From Flavobacterium sp. 102 (lineage in GTDB: Bacteria > Bacteroidota > Bacteroidia > Flavobacteriales > Flavobacteriaceae), in assembly GCF_003634615.1 (NCBI RefSeq), contig NZ_RBKX01000001.1, positions 62,001-126,000 on the forward strand: DNA of 64,000 nucleotides, read 5' to 3'. This document shows positions 36,201 to 44,800 of this stretch, one piece after another (within the stretch, counting starts at the first letter, position 1; each line of letters opens with the position of its first letter). The notes under the pieces are model-generated. The model was not told the DNA's origin. It ran no database searches and was given only the letters and a program-made list of their open reading frames with translations. A program made the translations under genes and the position numbers.

Positions 36201-36452
36201 TCCAGTAAAAGCTAAGCCTGCATTAGTGTATTGCGGATAGAAAGTAGACCCGCTATGTGATGACCAGTTTGAAGTTGCTGCAGTTATGTTTCCAGGTATT
36301 GTGTAACTAAAATTTTCAGTTAACAATTGCCCATGTGAAACTAAACTTGTTAGAAAAACAAGGATAATTGCATTTTTTTTTAAAAGATTTCTACTTAAAA
36401 CAAAAGTAATCTCGGTAAAAATTTTCATAGATGTTATAGTATTAATTTTCAT
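31878..36452 (-). CDS. Giant T9SS-secreted multi-domain protein (copy 1)
   Basis: 1,524 residues. The signal peptide lies near residues 20-41 (NAIILVFLTSLVSHGQ); an alternative ATG at 36428 shortens the N-tail. A beta-rich N-terminal domain, FN3-like repeats (about 270-455), an Ig-like putative-adhesin region (about 465-545), MBG- and YDG-like repeats (about 545-715), another FN3 with a nested jelly-roll (about 720-1000), and a 450-residue C-terminal part containing FDYTLWSSPVTG and GNPYPS end in a type A T9SS sorting domain (VKVFDIRGRLL ... VLLVQITSQEG). No catalytic motif seen, so it is probably a surface adhesin. The C-terminal 1,389 bp is nearly identical to copy 2 at 37386. Confidence 0.9.
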   Translation of the reverse strand: MKINTITSMKIFTEITFVLSRNLLKKNAIILVFLTSLVSHGQLLTENFSYTIPGNITAATSNWSSHSGSTFYPQYTNAGLAFTGHAGSSVGGSMTLASNGVADINRTFTSQNSGTVYMSCLVNFTSTTSASTEYFLHFNSASFSTRVLAQKSGSVLRFGINKSANPTAVATNFEFGTTYLLVVKYTFIAGSSNDRVDLWVLPSFASTEALAGTPLQTTTAGTDATALNAISVRQATPPVGSIDAINIGTTWASAVPAGTIAPTVTTTTASSISVDGGSSGGDVTADGGATVTARGLVYNTASSPTLSNSVVTTGTGTGSYISILSGLDVNTRYYYRAYATNSAGTSYGNESNFYTLANVPGALVVTNPQATTLDVTLDGTTTNLNPANTTFAIETDGQYVQANGFLGATAVWQTADVWGTVTVKGLVSLTTYIFKTKARNGDQVETGFGDTNQGTTTGAVAPVVSSGSPVGNYNSAFSYSVMATNSPTSYAISSGSLPTGLDLNTTSGEISGTPTQIGIFNVDFTASNAGGASAPATISITINQANQTISFGALSPSTYGDAPFELIAAASSGLTVSYVSSNTDVATVSGNTITIIGQGSTTISASQTGNVNYTAATTVDQTLTVNKKNLTIIDITANNKVQDGTTAATLSGTPTLVGVVSGEESNVVLNETYSAAFAVATPGTGISVAVTGYTLTGSASANYTLLQPTGLTADIAVLNVPDITVEATNILNNGFTANWDAVPGAASYVLDVYTKSGGSSEILNQQFTWVDLGSANGTGGNSGGWSGTIATEVFDLIGWSDTAGYRGDNCAKMGAGSTRGALTTPVFGVAGNAVLTFRAGAWNGGSEQTTLLLEITGGGTLDVSSVTMIKGAFSDYTVQVTDATINTQITFRAFQTSNARFFLDDIKVVANTLTITPVAGSPFSINAPLTSYNVTGLNANTNYYYQVRAVNGLFTTGNSDEINLVTNQATVTWNGTEWSNVTGPTATIEAFIQGIYNTNEHGVFTASKLTLTSGSFTINDGDDITVIGGLINNMTAADFVVENNANLIQEGTVNNNIGNITIKRNSSAINRFDYTLWSSPVTGQGLYAFSPLTLSTRFYQYLTATNFYNNSGLGFSISGADPVTGIGGTDTNNVQFATAKGYLIRSPWNHPTAPTVWTGTFSGVPNNGDIPVTVSTAGEPIIGYGYNAVGNPYPSRISVPDFIDGNANISGTLYFWRKTNDNAATSYATLTKTAYVANGALGGDTGTGFFPNGNGAEADWVINVGQGFFVKVNSGSSISFTNGMRRSSNSNQFFRNSQTVNTVNNGLYWLNLNANTGIFSQMAVGYSEEGTLDFDRGMDGENINKDFYLTSLINTGEYSVQSRPSFEPTDVVPLSYKVGTAGNYSISIDHSSGLFAEGQLIYLRDNLTSTTHNLATGAYNFSTDAGTFSSRFEIVYQLSLGVDTPIFNDNQVVVYQNEANDLVINTGNVVMSAVKVFDIRGRLLSESKGINASQTTIKAGQTNQVLLVQITSQEGSVVTKKVMR

Positions 36453-36550
36453 ATTCTTTTATTTAACTTTCAAAACCGAAGCTAAATACTTATAAAAATA
36501 TGTTTTTTTTAAAGTTCAACCAGTTTCAGTAATACCATTCAAATGGCAGG

Positions 36551-36558
36551 CAAACCTA
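36551..36558 (-). promoter_or_regulatory. Candidate -7 box for T9SS copy 1
   Basis: The minus strand reads TAGGTTTG, a TAnnTTTG match about 100 bases before the start codon. No good -33 partner. Confidence 0.3.
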
Positions 36559-37040
36559 CGGTAAAAATCGATTAAGAAACATTATGAAACGGTTAAATCA
36601 ACAAAAATATTTTTTTTATAATAAAAATAATGTTAAAAAAAGACTGTGTCAATTGTTTGGTCATATAAACCTCATATTTTTTTACTTTATTCATAATTTA
36701 AAAAATAGAGATTATTTGAAAGTGGAGAAATAAAGGAAATTTTATAAGTGAAAGAATTTTATAATTTCCAAATGAAAGGTTGTCTTACTAAAAACGTCAA
36801 AATTTAACGAAACTAAAAGTTGTTCTGTATTTTTGATTATATAAGGGATTGTCTAAATAGGTACGTGTTACACCAATACTTTTCAATCTTTTGTGTGTTG
36901 GAGTATTGAAAAATTCACGATTGCTTCTTTTGATTGAGTCAAGCTGAGTGAGATGACAATAACTTTAAATCTGAAAAGTTAAATATTTAAAGATGAACAA
37001 ATTATTTTTTTGATTGATTAATTAGCTATATTAAAAAAAT

Positions 37041-37090
37041 CAAAAAAAAGCCAGCAATTTATTTCAACATGGAATAAATTGCTGGCTTAT
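37041..37090 (-). terminator. Terminator of the second small Gly/Asp-rich gene
   Basis: An 18-bp stem (37048-37065 with 37071-37088, one G-T pair) with a 5-nt loop is followed on the minus strand by a run of T (A tract 37042-37049). Confidence 0.9.
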
Positions 37091-37111
37091 AGATTGATTT
37101 AATATCTAAAC

Positions 37112-37339
37112 CTAAACGGCTCTTTTGTGCTTTCTATAAGTGTAGAATACAAATAAAACACCTAATACCAATAATAATATTAACCTACTATCGATTGGAG
37201 CCGGTTGAGGATCACCACCGCCTTCAACACCTCCATCGCCGCCGCCGCCGTCATCACCGTCACCGGGCTGTGCGAAAGCAACAAAATCTGAAGCTAATAA
37301 AAACAGAGCGACGAAATAAAACTTTAAAATATTTTTCAT
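37112..37339 (-). CDS. Small Gly/Asp-rich protein with C-terminal membrane helix (paralogue)
   Basis: A 75-residue near copy of the protein at 31613: signal peptide ending VAFAQ, Gly/Asp spacer, DPQPAPID, helix LILLLVLGVLFVFYTY, basic tail RKHKR. Differences sit mainly in the signal and tail. It starts 46 bases after the stop of giant T9SS copy 2. Together with that gene it repeats the two-gene module at 31.6-36.4 kb. A strong terminator follows. Function unknown. Confidence 0.8.
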   Translation of the reverse strand: MKNILKFYFVALFLLASDFVAFAQPGDGDDGGGGDGGVEGGGDPQPAPIDSRLILLLVLGVLFVFYTYRKHKRAV

Positions 37340-37385
37340 AACAATTACTTGATTTTTTTACTATTTCTTATTTTGACAAGCAAAA

Positions 37386-38774
37386 TTATCTTATTACTTT
37401 TTTAGTTACAACCGGCCCTTCTTGAGAAGTAATTTGAACCAATAATACTTGATTGGTCTGACCAGCTGTTATAGTGGTTTGAGAAGCATTGATTCCTTTG
37501 CTTTCTGATAATAATCTACCTCTTATATCAAATACTTTTACAGCAGACATTACCACATTACCAGTATTAATTACTAAATCGTTAGCTTCATTTTGGTAAA
37601 CAACTACTTGGTTATCATTAAATATTGGTGTATCAACACCTAAAGACAACTGGTAAACTATCTCAAAACGAGAAGAGAATGTACCGGCATCAGTGCTAAA
37701 ATTATAAGCACCTGTGGCTAAATTGTGTGTGGTAGAAGTCAAATTATCACGTAAATAAATCAACTGACCTTCTGCAAATAAACCTGAAGAATGATCTATC
37801 GAAATACTGTAATTCCCCGCTGTCCCAACCTTGTATGATAATGGTACTACATCAGTAGGTTCAAAACTTGGTCTACTTTGAACAGAATATTCTCCTGTAT
37901 TTATTAAACTTGTCAAATAAAAATCTTTATTGATATTTTCCCCATCCATTCCTCTATCAAAATCCAAAGTTCCTTCTTCGCTATATCCAACAGCCATTTG
38001 ACTAAAAATACCAGTGTTTGCATTTAAATTCAACCAATACAAACCATTGTTTACTGTATTTACTGTTTGAGAATTTCTAAAAAACTGATTTGAATTTGAA
38101 ATTCTTCTCATACCATTGGTAAAGTTTATAGAAGAACCACTATTGACTTTAACAAAAAATCCTTGTCCAACATTGATAACCCAATCAGCTTCAGCTCCAT
38201 TTCCATTAGGGAAAAAACCTGTTCCTGTATCACCGCCCAATGCCCCATTAGCTACATAAGCAGTTTTAGTAAGTGTTGCGTAGGAAGTTGCTGCATTATC
38301 ATTCGTTTTTCTCCAGAAGTATAAAGTACCAGATATGTTAGCATTACCATCAATAAAATCAGGAACACTGATTCGGGATGGATATGGATTTCCAACCGCA
38401 TTATAACCGTAACCAATTATAGGTTCTCCCGCTGTAGAAACTGTAACAGGTATATCGCCATTGTTTGGAACTCCGCTAAAAGTACCTGTCCAAACAGTTG
38501 GAGCTGTCGGATGATTCCAAGGTGATCTTATAAGATATCCTTTTGCTGTAGCAAATTGAACATTGTTAGTATCTGTACCGCCTATTCCGGTTACAGGATC
38601 GGCCCCTGAAATAGAAAACCCTAAACCACTATTGTTATAAAAATTGGTAGCAGTAAGATATTGATAAAAACGGGTTGATAATGTTAAAGGTGAAAAAGCA
38701 TATAATCCTTGTCCGGTTACCGGTGAAGACCATAAAGTATAATCAAAACGGTTTATTGCTGAACTGTTTCTTTT
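37386..38774. repeat. Near-identical duplicated block, copy 2
   Basis: Matches 31878-33266 at a constant offset of 5,508. Homology ends abruptly at the codons before KRNSSAINRF; beyond it the two genes are unrelated. Confidence 0.9.
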
Positions 38775-40907
38775 AACTACTGTTGCACCAGAACCTGTAT
38801 TATCAACATCATTTACTTGGATTAAATTAGCATTGTTTTCAATAGTTAAAGTTCCATCATTATCAATAATGTCTGTAACTGTTAAATCGTATAATGAAGT
38901 TACTTTTAAAGTAGTCCCGGAATCTAATGTCAAACTATTAATTGTAACATCCGAAGATATTTCCGGGTAGTTAGCCGCTGTGCTGATTACTACATTTGAT
39001 GAAGCAGTTGGCACACCACAACTCCAGTTTGAGCCAACATTCCATGCTGTACTTGTAGTTCCTAACCAAGTGTTTCTAACTGCAATTGTTGCTGTTGATG
39101 ATGATGCGCTACAACCATAACTATTGGTAGCAGTAACAGTGTAAAATGTATTAACTGTTGGCGCAACACCTGTCGGGTTTTGCAATGAAGAAGTAAATCC
39201 TGAAGGCGTTGATGTCCATGCGAAAGTTGCCGGTGGTGGAGTTGAAGACATTCCTGTTACAGAAACATTATCGATTGCCCAATAATAACCCCATTCTGCA
39301 TGATACTTGAAACGAATAAAAACCGTAGCTTGATTCAAATAAGAAGACAGATCAAACGTTCCTAACACAAAACCAGTAGAACTACCTACAGTAGCTGTAT
39401 ATGAAGGTGATAATGTAGTCCATGTAGTTCCATTAACAGAAACCTGAACATCTGCATTATCATTTGCATTGTAATCTCTATAATAATGATAAAAATTTAA
39501 GGTCGCAGAACTTAAACCTACTGTACTAAAAGATGGAGATGTTAATGCTGTATCCGTAGTACTACCACTGCCTTGTGCATCACTATTACTCATATAAAAC
39601 TGAGTATTGTCAATACCTTTAAAATTAACACTACTAATAGTGTAATCATTTCTCAAAGTCCATGCAGCCAAAGCTGGATTACCGCCAGAACTTGTATTAG
39701 TTGTAGTCCAACCAACAGGTGTTCCGTTAAAATCCTCATTTAGTCGCACAACCGATGTAAGCTCCGAATTGGAATTAGCACTAGCCGTTAAATCAACAGT
39801 ATCTCCTGAGCAAATTGTAGATGCGCTTTCTGTTGCTATAACTGATGTAGGCGTAGGATTAACAACTTGTGTTTTTGATGCTGAAACCGTTCCACACGAA
39901 CCACCGGTTGTTGTCAAAGTTAAGGTAGCAGTTCCTTCATAATTACTTGGTGGTGTCCATGCAGCATTTAATGTTGTGGCATTCGGAGAAAAAGTTCCTC
40001 CAACACCACCATCAGACCAAATAGCGCCAGTTGCTGAACCACCTCTACTTCCACCCAATGGTGCAGATGTACCACCTTTACAAATAGCTGTTAGAGCACT
40101 TCCTGCATTTACTGTTGGAAGTGCACATCCTTTAATACTGACACCAGTCATTGAAGGAAGTGAAGTACCACTTAATTCCACTAAACAATTAGAAGAAGTA
40201 TTACTTGTTGGCAAAGTAGTATAATTGGCTATGGCTCCATTAATTCCAAGATCATTTGAAGTTCCTGAAGTATTAAAAGTACCTGTCTGTTGATTTACTG
40301 ACGTAAAGCTATTAAAATTATCAAAATTTCTATCACTAGTGCTACCTACTCTACAGGAATTCACTAAAAGAATTGCTTGATCACCTGCATTAATAGTTAA
40401 ATTAGTGCTAAATTGGAAATCAGAAATAGCAGTAGTACTATTATAAACTCTGGTATTTGTAATGGAAGTCGTTTGGTCTACATAATCAAAAACACCGACC
40501 CACACAGAATTTAAGGCTGTTGTACCATTACTAATACTGTAGGATAGTGTAGTATTAGAAGCCAAATCTAGATCTGATTCTTTAAGATAATAAATCGCGG
40601 TATGTTGTCGGTTTGATGTAGCTAAATCTCCATTTGCCAATGTAAAAGATCTTCCACCATATGTGAGTGTGATACTTCTGCTACCAGCAGTAGTTCTAGT
40701 AGTAGCTATCGCGACAACTAATAACCTATTAGAATCTGTTCCTGTTGGAACAACATAAGAAGGAGTTCCTGAATTACTTGTGCCATTATAAACATTTGTC
40801 CAATTGTTCAATATAGACACTTGCGCAAAAGATTCATTTGCAAAGAATAACATCATCAGAAAAAACACTGTTGTTTTTATCTTAGAATTTTGTAAAATTG
40901 TTTTCAT
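37386..40907 (-). CDS. Giant T9SS-secreted multi-domain protein (copy 2)
   Basis: 1,173 residues with a signal peptide (TTVFFLMMLFFANESFAQ). The N-terminal ~700 residues differ completely from copy 1: a beta-rich domain with LLVVAIATTRTTAGSRSITL, a PKD/Ig-like stretch with Cys residues around 265-355, a jelly-roll with LNEDFNGTPVGW ... YYWAIDNVSVTG (about 390-555, cleaved-adhesin-like), then PTVNTFYTVTATNSYGC. The final ~460 residues, from KRNSSAINRFDYTLWSSPV to the T9SS type A sorting domain, are almost the same as copy 1 (only a few residue differences). Likely a surface adhesin; no enzyme motif seen. Confidence 0.9.
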   Translation of the reverse strand: MKTILQNSKIKTTVFFLMMLFFANESFAQVSILNNWTNVYNGTSNSGTPSYVVPTGTDSNRLLVVAIATTRTTAGSRSITLTYGGRSFTLANGDLATSNRQHTAIYYLKESDLDLASNTTLSYSISNGTTALNSVWVGVFDYVDQTTSITNTRVYNSTTAISDFQFSTNLTINAGDQAILLVNSCRVGSTSDRNFDNFNSFTSVNQQTGTFNTSGTSNDLGINGAIANYTTLPTSNTSSNCLVELSGTSLPSMTGVSIKGCALPTVNAGSALTAICKGGTSAPLGGSRGGSATGAIWSDGGVGGTFSPNATTLNAAWTPPSNYEGTATLTLTTTGGSCGTVSASKTQVVNPTPTSVIATESASTICSGDTVDLTASANSNSELTSVVRLNEDFNGTPVGWTTTNTSSGGNPALAAWTLRNDYTISSVNFKGIDNTQFYMSNSDAQGSGSTTDTALTSPSFSTVGLSSATLNFYHYYRDYNANDNADVQVSVNGTTWTTLSPSYTATVGSSTGFVLGTFDLSSYLNQATVFIRFKYHAEWGYYWAIDNVSVTGMSSTPPPATFAWTSTPSGFTSSLQNPTGVAPTVNTFYTVTATNSYGCSASSSTATIAVRNTWLGTTSTAWNVGSNWSCGVPTASSNVVISTAANYPEISSDVTINSLTLDSGTTLKVTSLYDLTVTDIIDNDGTLTIENNANLIQVNDVDNTGSGATVVKRNSSAINRFDYTLWSSPVTGQGLYAFSPLTLSTRFYQYLTATNFYNNSGLGFSISGADPVTGIGGTDTNNVQFATAKGYLIRSPWNHPTAPTVWTGTFSGVPNNGDIPVTVSTAGEPIIGYGYNAVGNPYPSRISVPDFIDGNANISGTLYFWRKTNDNAATSYATLTKTAYVANGALGGDTGTGFFPNGNGAEADWVINVGQGFFVKVNSGSSINFTNGMRRISNSNQFFRNSQTVNTVNNGLYWLNLNANTGIFSQMAVGYSEEGTLDFDRGMDGENINKDFYLTSLINTGEYSVQSRPSFEPTDVVPLSYKVGTAGNYSISIDHSSGLFAEGQLIYLRDNLTSTTHNLATGAYNFSTDAGTFSSRFEIVYQLSLGVDTPIFNDNQVVVYQNEANDLVINTGNVVMSAVKVFDIRGRLLSESKGINASQTTITAGQTNQVLLVQITSQEGPVVTKKVIR

Positions 40908-41410
40908 GTGCAGAAATTTTATTTTTAGATTTGAGTAAATAAATATTGAGCGAAAGTATTTGATACATAATCATCAAACAATTAAAATTGTTCAATGGTA
41001 AAAATTATCGTTGTAATCTACATATTTAGCAATCAAAACTAAATTTAAACCATAATTTCGTCTTACTAATATGATTTTTAAAACAGCCATTCGCCACAAA
41101 CGTTAAACGATTAGTTCTACAAAAAAACAAAAAAAATATCTAAAGTCACTCCATTTCATCGACAAACTACACTATAAAATACTTTTTTGTAGTCTTTAGA
41201 TTATTTTTACAAATAAATTATTAATCTAAATTGCACAAATGTATTTTATCGATTTAACAAGAAGAACAACGACAAAACACATGAATTTAGTCCGAAAGAA
41301 GTATAAAAATGAATTTCTGTAAAAATCAAAAGAGAATAAAATCTGAATTTATCCCATAAAAAAAACCTCTCCATTTCTTGAGAGGTTTTCTATAAAAAAA
41401 CATATTTAAT
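40908..41410. other. 503-bp non-coding gap upstream of T9SS copy 2
   Basis: No gene is seen. It contains a minus-strand TACATTTG box at 41236-41243, a 9-bp inverted repeat TTTAGATTA (41195-41203) / TAATCTAAA (41222-41230) just downstream of it, and the terminator of the DUF3467 gene at 41355-41390. If that box is used, the leader of copy 2 would be about 320 nt. Confidence 0.5.
41355..41390 (-). terminator. Terminator of the DUF3467 gene
   Basis: Stem AAAACCTCTC (41362-41371) with GAGAGGTTTT (41380-41389), 8-nt loop, and a T tract on the minus strand (A tract from 41358). Confidence 0.85.
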
Positions 41411-41722
41411 TTATGCTTGACCGGCTGGACCAAAATTCAAAGGAATCGGAGGTTGCTCTGTATCCTTTATTTCGCCATTGGCCAATTCAAATCGGTGGAT
41501 ATTTTCCCCTAATGCTTTCAGAAATCTTTTAGCATGTTGCGGTGTTAACACAATTCTCGATTTAACTTTTGCCTTAGGCACTCCAGGCATGATCGTTACA
41601 AAGTCAACTACAAATTCAGAAGCTGAATGGTTGATGATAGCCAAGTTGGAATAAATTCCTTCGGCCGTCTTTTCATCCAACTCAATATTGATTTGTCCTT
41701 GTTGTTGATTATTATCACTCAT
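41411..41722 (-). CDS. DUF3467 protein
   Basis: A 103-residue protein of the DUF3467 family: begins with a polar QQQGQ tail, then INIELDEKTAEGIYSNLAIINHSASEFVVDFV, PGVPKAKVKSRIVLTPQHAKRFLKALGENI, the usual family core. Function is not known; the family often lies beside rpoC in Bacteroidota. It follows the rpoC terminator, so it is probably transcribed from its own promoter. Its start is preceded by a 7-bp repeat array (41725-41752). Confidence 0.9.
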   Translation of the reverse strand: MSDNNQQQGQINIELDEKTAEGIYSNLAIINHSASEFVVDFVTIMPGVPKAKVKSRIVLTPQHAKRFLKALGENIHRFELANGEIKDTEQPPIPLNFGPAGQA

Positions 41723-41724
41723 TT

Positions 41725-41752
41725 GATATTAAATTTTTGATATTAGATATTC
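41725..41752. repeat. 7-bp tandem repeat upstream of the DUF3467 gene
   Basis: Heptads GATATTA, AATTTTT, GATATTA, GATATTC begin 3 bases before the ATG. Confidence 0.7.
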
Positions 41753-41772
41753 CGTTTTGCTACGCATGGTAA

Positions 41773-41815
41773 TTAAAAAGCCACTAATTTAAGATTTAAA
41801 GTAGTGGCTTTTATT
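41773..41815. terminator. Terminator of rpoC
   Basis: An 11-bp perfect stem AAAAGCCACTA (41776-41786) with TAGTGGCTTTT (41802-41812) and a T-rich tract on both strands, 24 bases after the rpoC stop. Confidence 0.85.
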
Positions 41816-41838
41816 AAATATAACTATTAATATTGCTA

Positions 41839-44800
41839 TTAATAAATGTATTCTTCTTTATTGGCCATGATTTCATTGTAATCTTCTTTCGAACCTACAA
41901 TAGTGTGATCGTAATCTCTCATACCAGTTCCCGCAGGAATTCTGTGGCCAACGATAACATTTTCTTTAAGACCTTCTAAAGTATCTACTTTACCGGCTAC
42001 TGCCGCTTCGTTTAATACTTTTGTAGTCTCTTGGAACGATGCTGCCGAGATAAATGATTTCGTTTGTAACGATGCTCTTGTGATACCTTGAAGTACCGGA
42101 GTTGCCGTAGCCGTAATAACATCACGAGCCACAACTTGGTTTTTATCATTACGCTTCAACAATGAATTTTCATCTCTTAACTCACGTGGAGAAACGATTT
42201 GACCCGGTTTTAACACCTCAGAGTCACCTGCATCTTCTACCACTTTCATTCCGTACAATTTATCGTTTTCTTCGATAAAGTCAGCCGTGTGTATTAATTG
42301 CTCTTCAAGGAATAAAGTATCTCCCGGATCTTCAACTCTTACTTTACGCATCATTTGACGAATAACCACTTCAAAGTGTTTGTCATTGATTTTTACCCCT
42401 TGCAAACGATAAACCTCTTGAATTTCGTTAACCAAATACTGTTGAACAGCTGATGGACCTTGGATTCTCAAGATATCATCCGGAGTAATGGCTCCATCAG
42501 ATAAAGGCACACCCGCTTTTACGAAATCATTCTCTTGAACTAAGATTTGACTTGATAATTTCACTAAGTATTTCTTGATTTCACCAAATTTAGATTCGAT
42601 TACTATCTCACGGTTACCTCTTTTGATTTTTCCAAAAGAAACTACACCATCGATTTCCGAAACAACCGCTGGGTTTGAAGGATTACGAGCTTCTAACAAC
42701 TCGGTAATTCTTGGTAAACCTCCGGTGATATCACCTGCTTTAGAAGAACGACGAGGAATTTTCACCAAGATTTTACCTGCTTTAATTTTCTCTCCATCTT
42801 CTACCATAAGGTGAGCACCAACCGGTAAGTTGTAAGAACGGATTAATTCTCCGTCTTTACCGTAAACCAATAAGGTTGGGATTAATTTTTTATTTCTTCC
42901 TTCCGAAATTACTTTTTCTTGGAAACCGGTTTGCTCATCGATTTCTACTTGGAACGATTGTCCTTGCTCTAAATCTTCGTAAGCAATTTTTCCGGTAAAT
43001 TCAGAAACGATAACTCCATTATATGGATCCCATTTACAGATAGCAGCACCTTTTTCAACGGTGTCTCCATCTTTCACATTGATAACAGAACCGTAAGGAA
43101 TATTGTGTGTACTTAATAAAATACCTGTTTTAACATCTACTAATTTCAATTCAGTTGAACGAGAAACCACGATATCTACTTTGTTCCCATCTCCGTCTTC
43201 TCCAACAACTGTTTTCAAATCTTCGATTTCTAATCTTCCTCCAAATCTTGCGATGATGCTAGATTCTTCAGAAACACCACCGGCAACTCCACCAACGTGG
43301 AATGTACGAAGTGTCAACTGTGTTCCAGGCTCTCCAATAGATTGTGCAGCGATAACACCGACTGCTTCTCCTTTTTGAGTCATTTTTCCGGTAGCTAGGT
43401 TACGTCCGTAACATTTAGCACAAATACCTTTTTTAGCTTCACAAGTTAAAGGCGAACGAACATCTACTCTTTCAAGTGGAGATTCTTCAATTGCTTTAAC
43501 CACTGCTTCAGTAATTTGCTCACCTGAATGAATTAAAATTTCATTGTTCAACGGATTGATTACATCTTGTAACGCCACACGTCCTAAGATTCTCTCTCCT
43601 AAAGTTTCAACGATTTCTTCATTTTTCTTTAAAGCAGAAACATCAATTCCTCTTAAAGTACCACAATCTACAGAGTTGACGATTACGTCTTGAGAAACGT
43701 CATGTAAACGACGAGTCAAGTAACCAGCATCTGCCGTTTTCAAAGCGGTATCTGCCAGACCTTTACGCGCACCGTGCGTAGAAATAAAATACTCCAAAAT
43801 TGAAAGACCTTCCTTAAAGTTAGAAAGAATCGGGTTTTCAATAATTTCACCACCACCAGCGGTTGATTTTTTAGGCTTAGCCATCAAACCACGCATACCG
43901 GTTAACTGACGAATTTGTTCTTTAGATCCACGAGCTCCGGAATCAAGCATCATATATACCGAGTTGAAACCTTGTTGGTCTTCACGGATATTTTTCATCG
44001 CCAATTCTGTCAATTGTGCATTCGCAGAAGTCCAGATATCAATAACTTGGTTGTAACGTTCGTTATTGGTAATAAGACCCATGTTATAGTTTGTAGAAAT
44101 TACATCTACTTGCTCTCTTGCGTCAGCAATCAATTTATTTTTTTGCTCCGGAATTCTAATATCACCTAATGAGAATGACAATCCACCTTTGAAAGCGAAT
44201 TTGTACCCCATATCTTTCATGTTATCAAGGAACGCTGCCGTTGTAGGAACATCAGTTACTGCAAGGATTTTTCCAATAATATCACGTAAAGATTTTTTAG
44301 TCAATACTTCGTTGATATATCCTGCCGCTGGTGGAACTACTTCATTAAAAAGTACTCTACCGGCAGTAGTCTGGATAATTTTGTATACCAATTCTCCTTC
44401 TTCATTGAAATCTTTAGCTCTGATTTTAACACGAGCATTCAATTCCACTCTTCCTTCGTTGATAGCAATATTACATTCTTCAGCAGAATAAAAAGTCAAG
44501 CCTTCACCTAAGATTTTATGTTCAGGAACTGATAATCTTTCTTTGGTCATATAATAAAGACCAAGTACCATGTCTTGAGAAGGAACCGTAATCGGAGCAC
44601 CATTCGCAGGATTCAAGATATTATGAGAAGCCAACATTAATAATTGTGCTTCCAAAATAGCTTCCGGTCCTAACGGTAAGTGAACCGCCATCTGGTCACC
44701 ATCAAAATCCGCATTGAACGCCGTACATACTAACGGGTGTAACTGGATTGCTTTTCCTTCAATTAATTTTGGTTGGAAAGCTTGGATACCTAATCTGTGT

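Larger units (their letters stand above)
36453..37111. other. 659-bp non-coding gap between the two T9SS modules
   Basis: No gene is seen. It holds the promoter side of the upstream giant gene, including a minus-strand TAGGTTTG box at 36551-36558, a dyad CAATACT (36874-36880) / AGTATTG (36902-36908), and the terminator of the small gene at 37041-37090. The remainder is AT-rich with no clear element. Confidence 0.6.

Noticed and set aside
36841-36960. Possible insertion-sequence remnant in the 659-bp gap
   Set aside because: No transposase fragment, no paired terminal repeats; only a short dyad.
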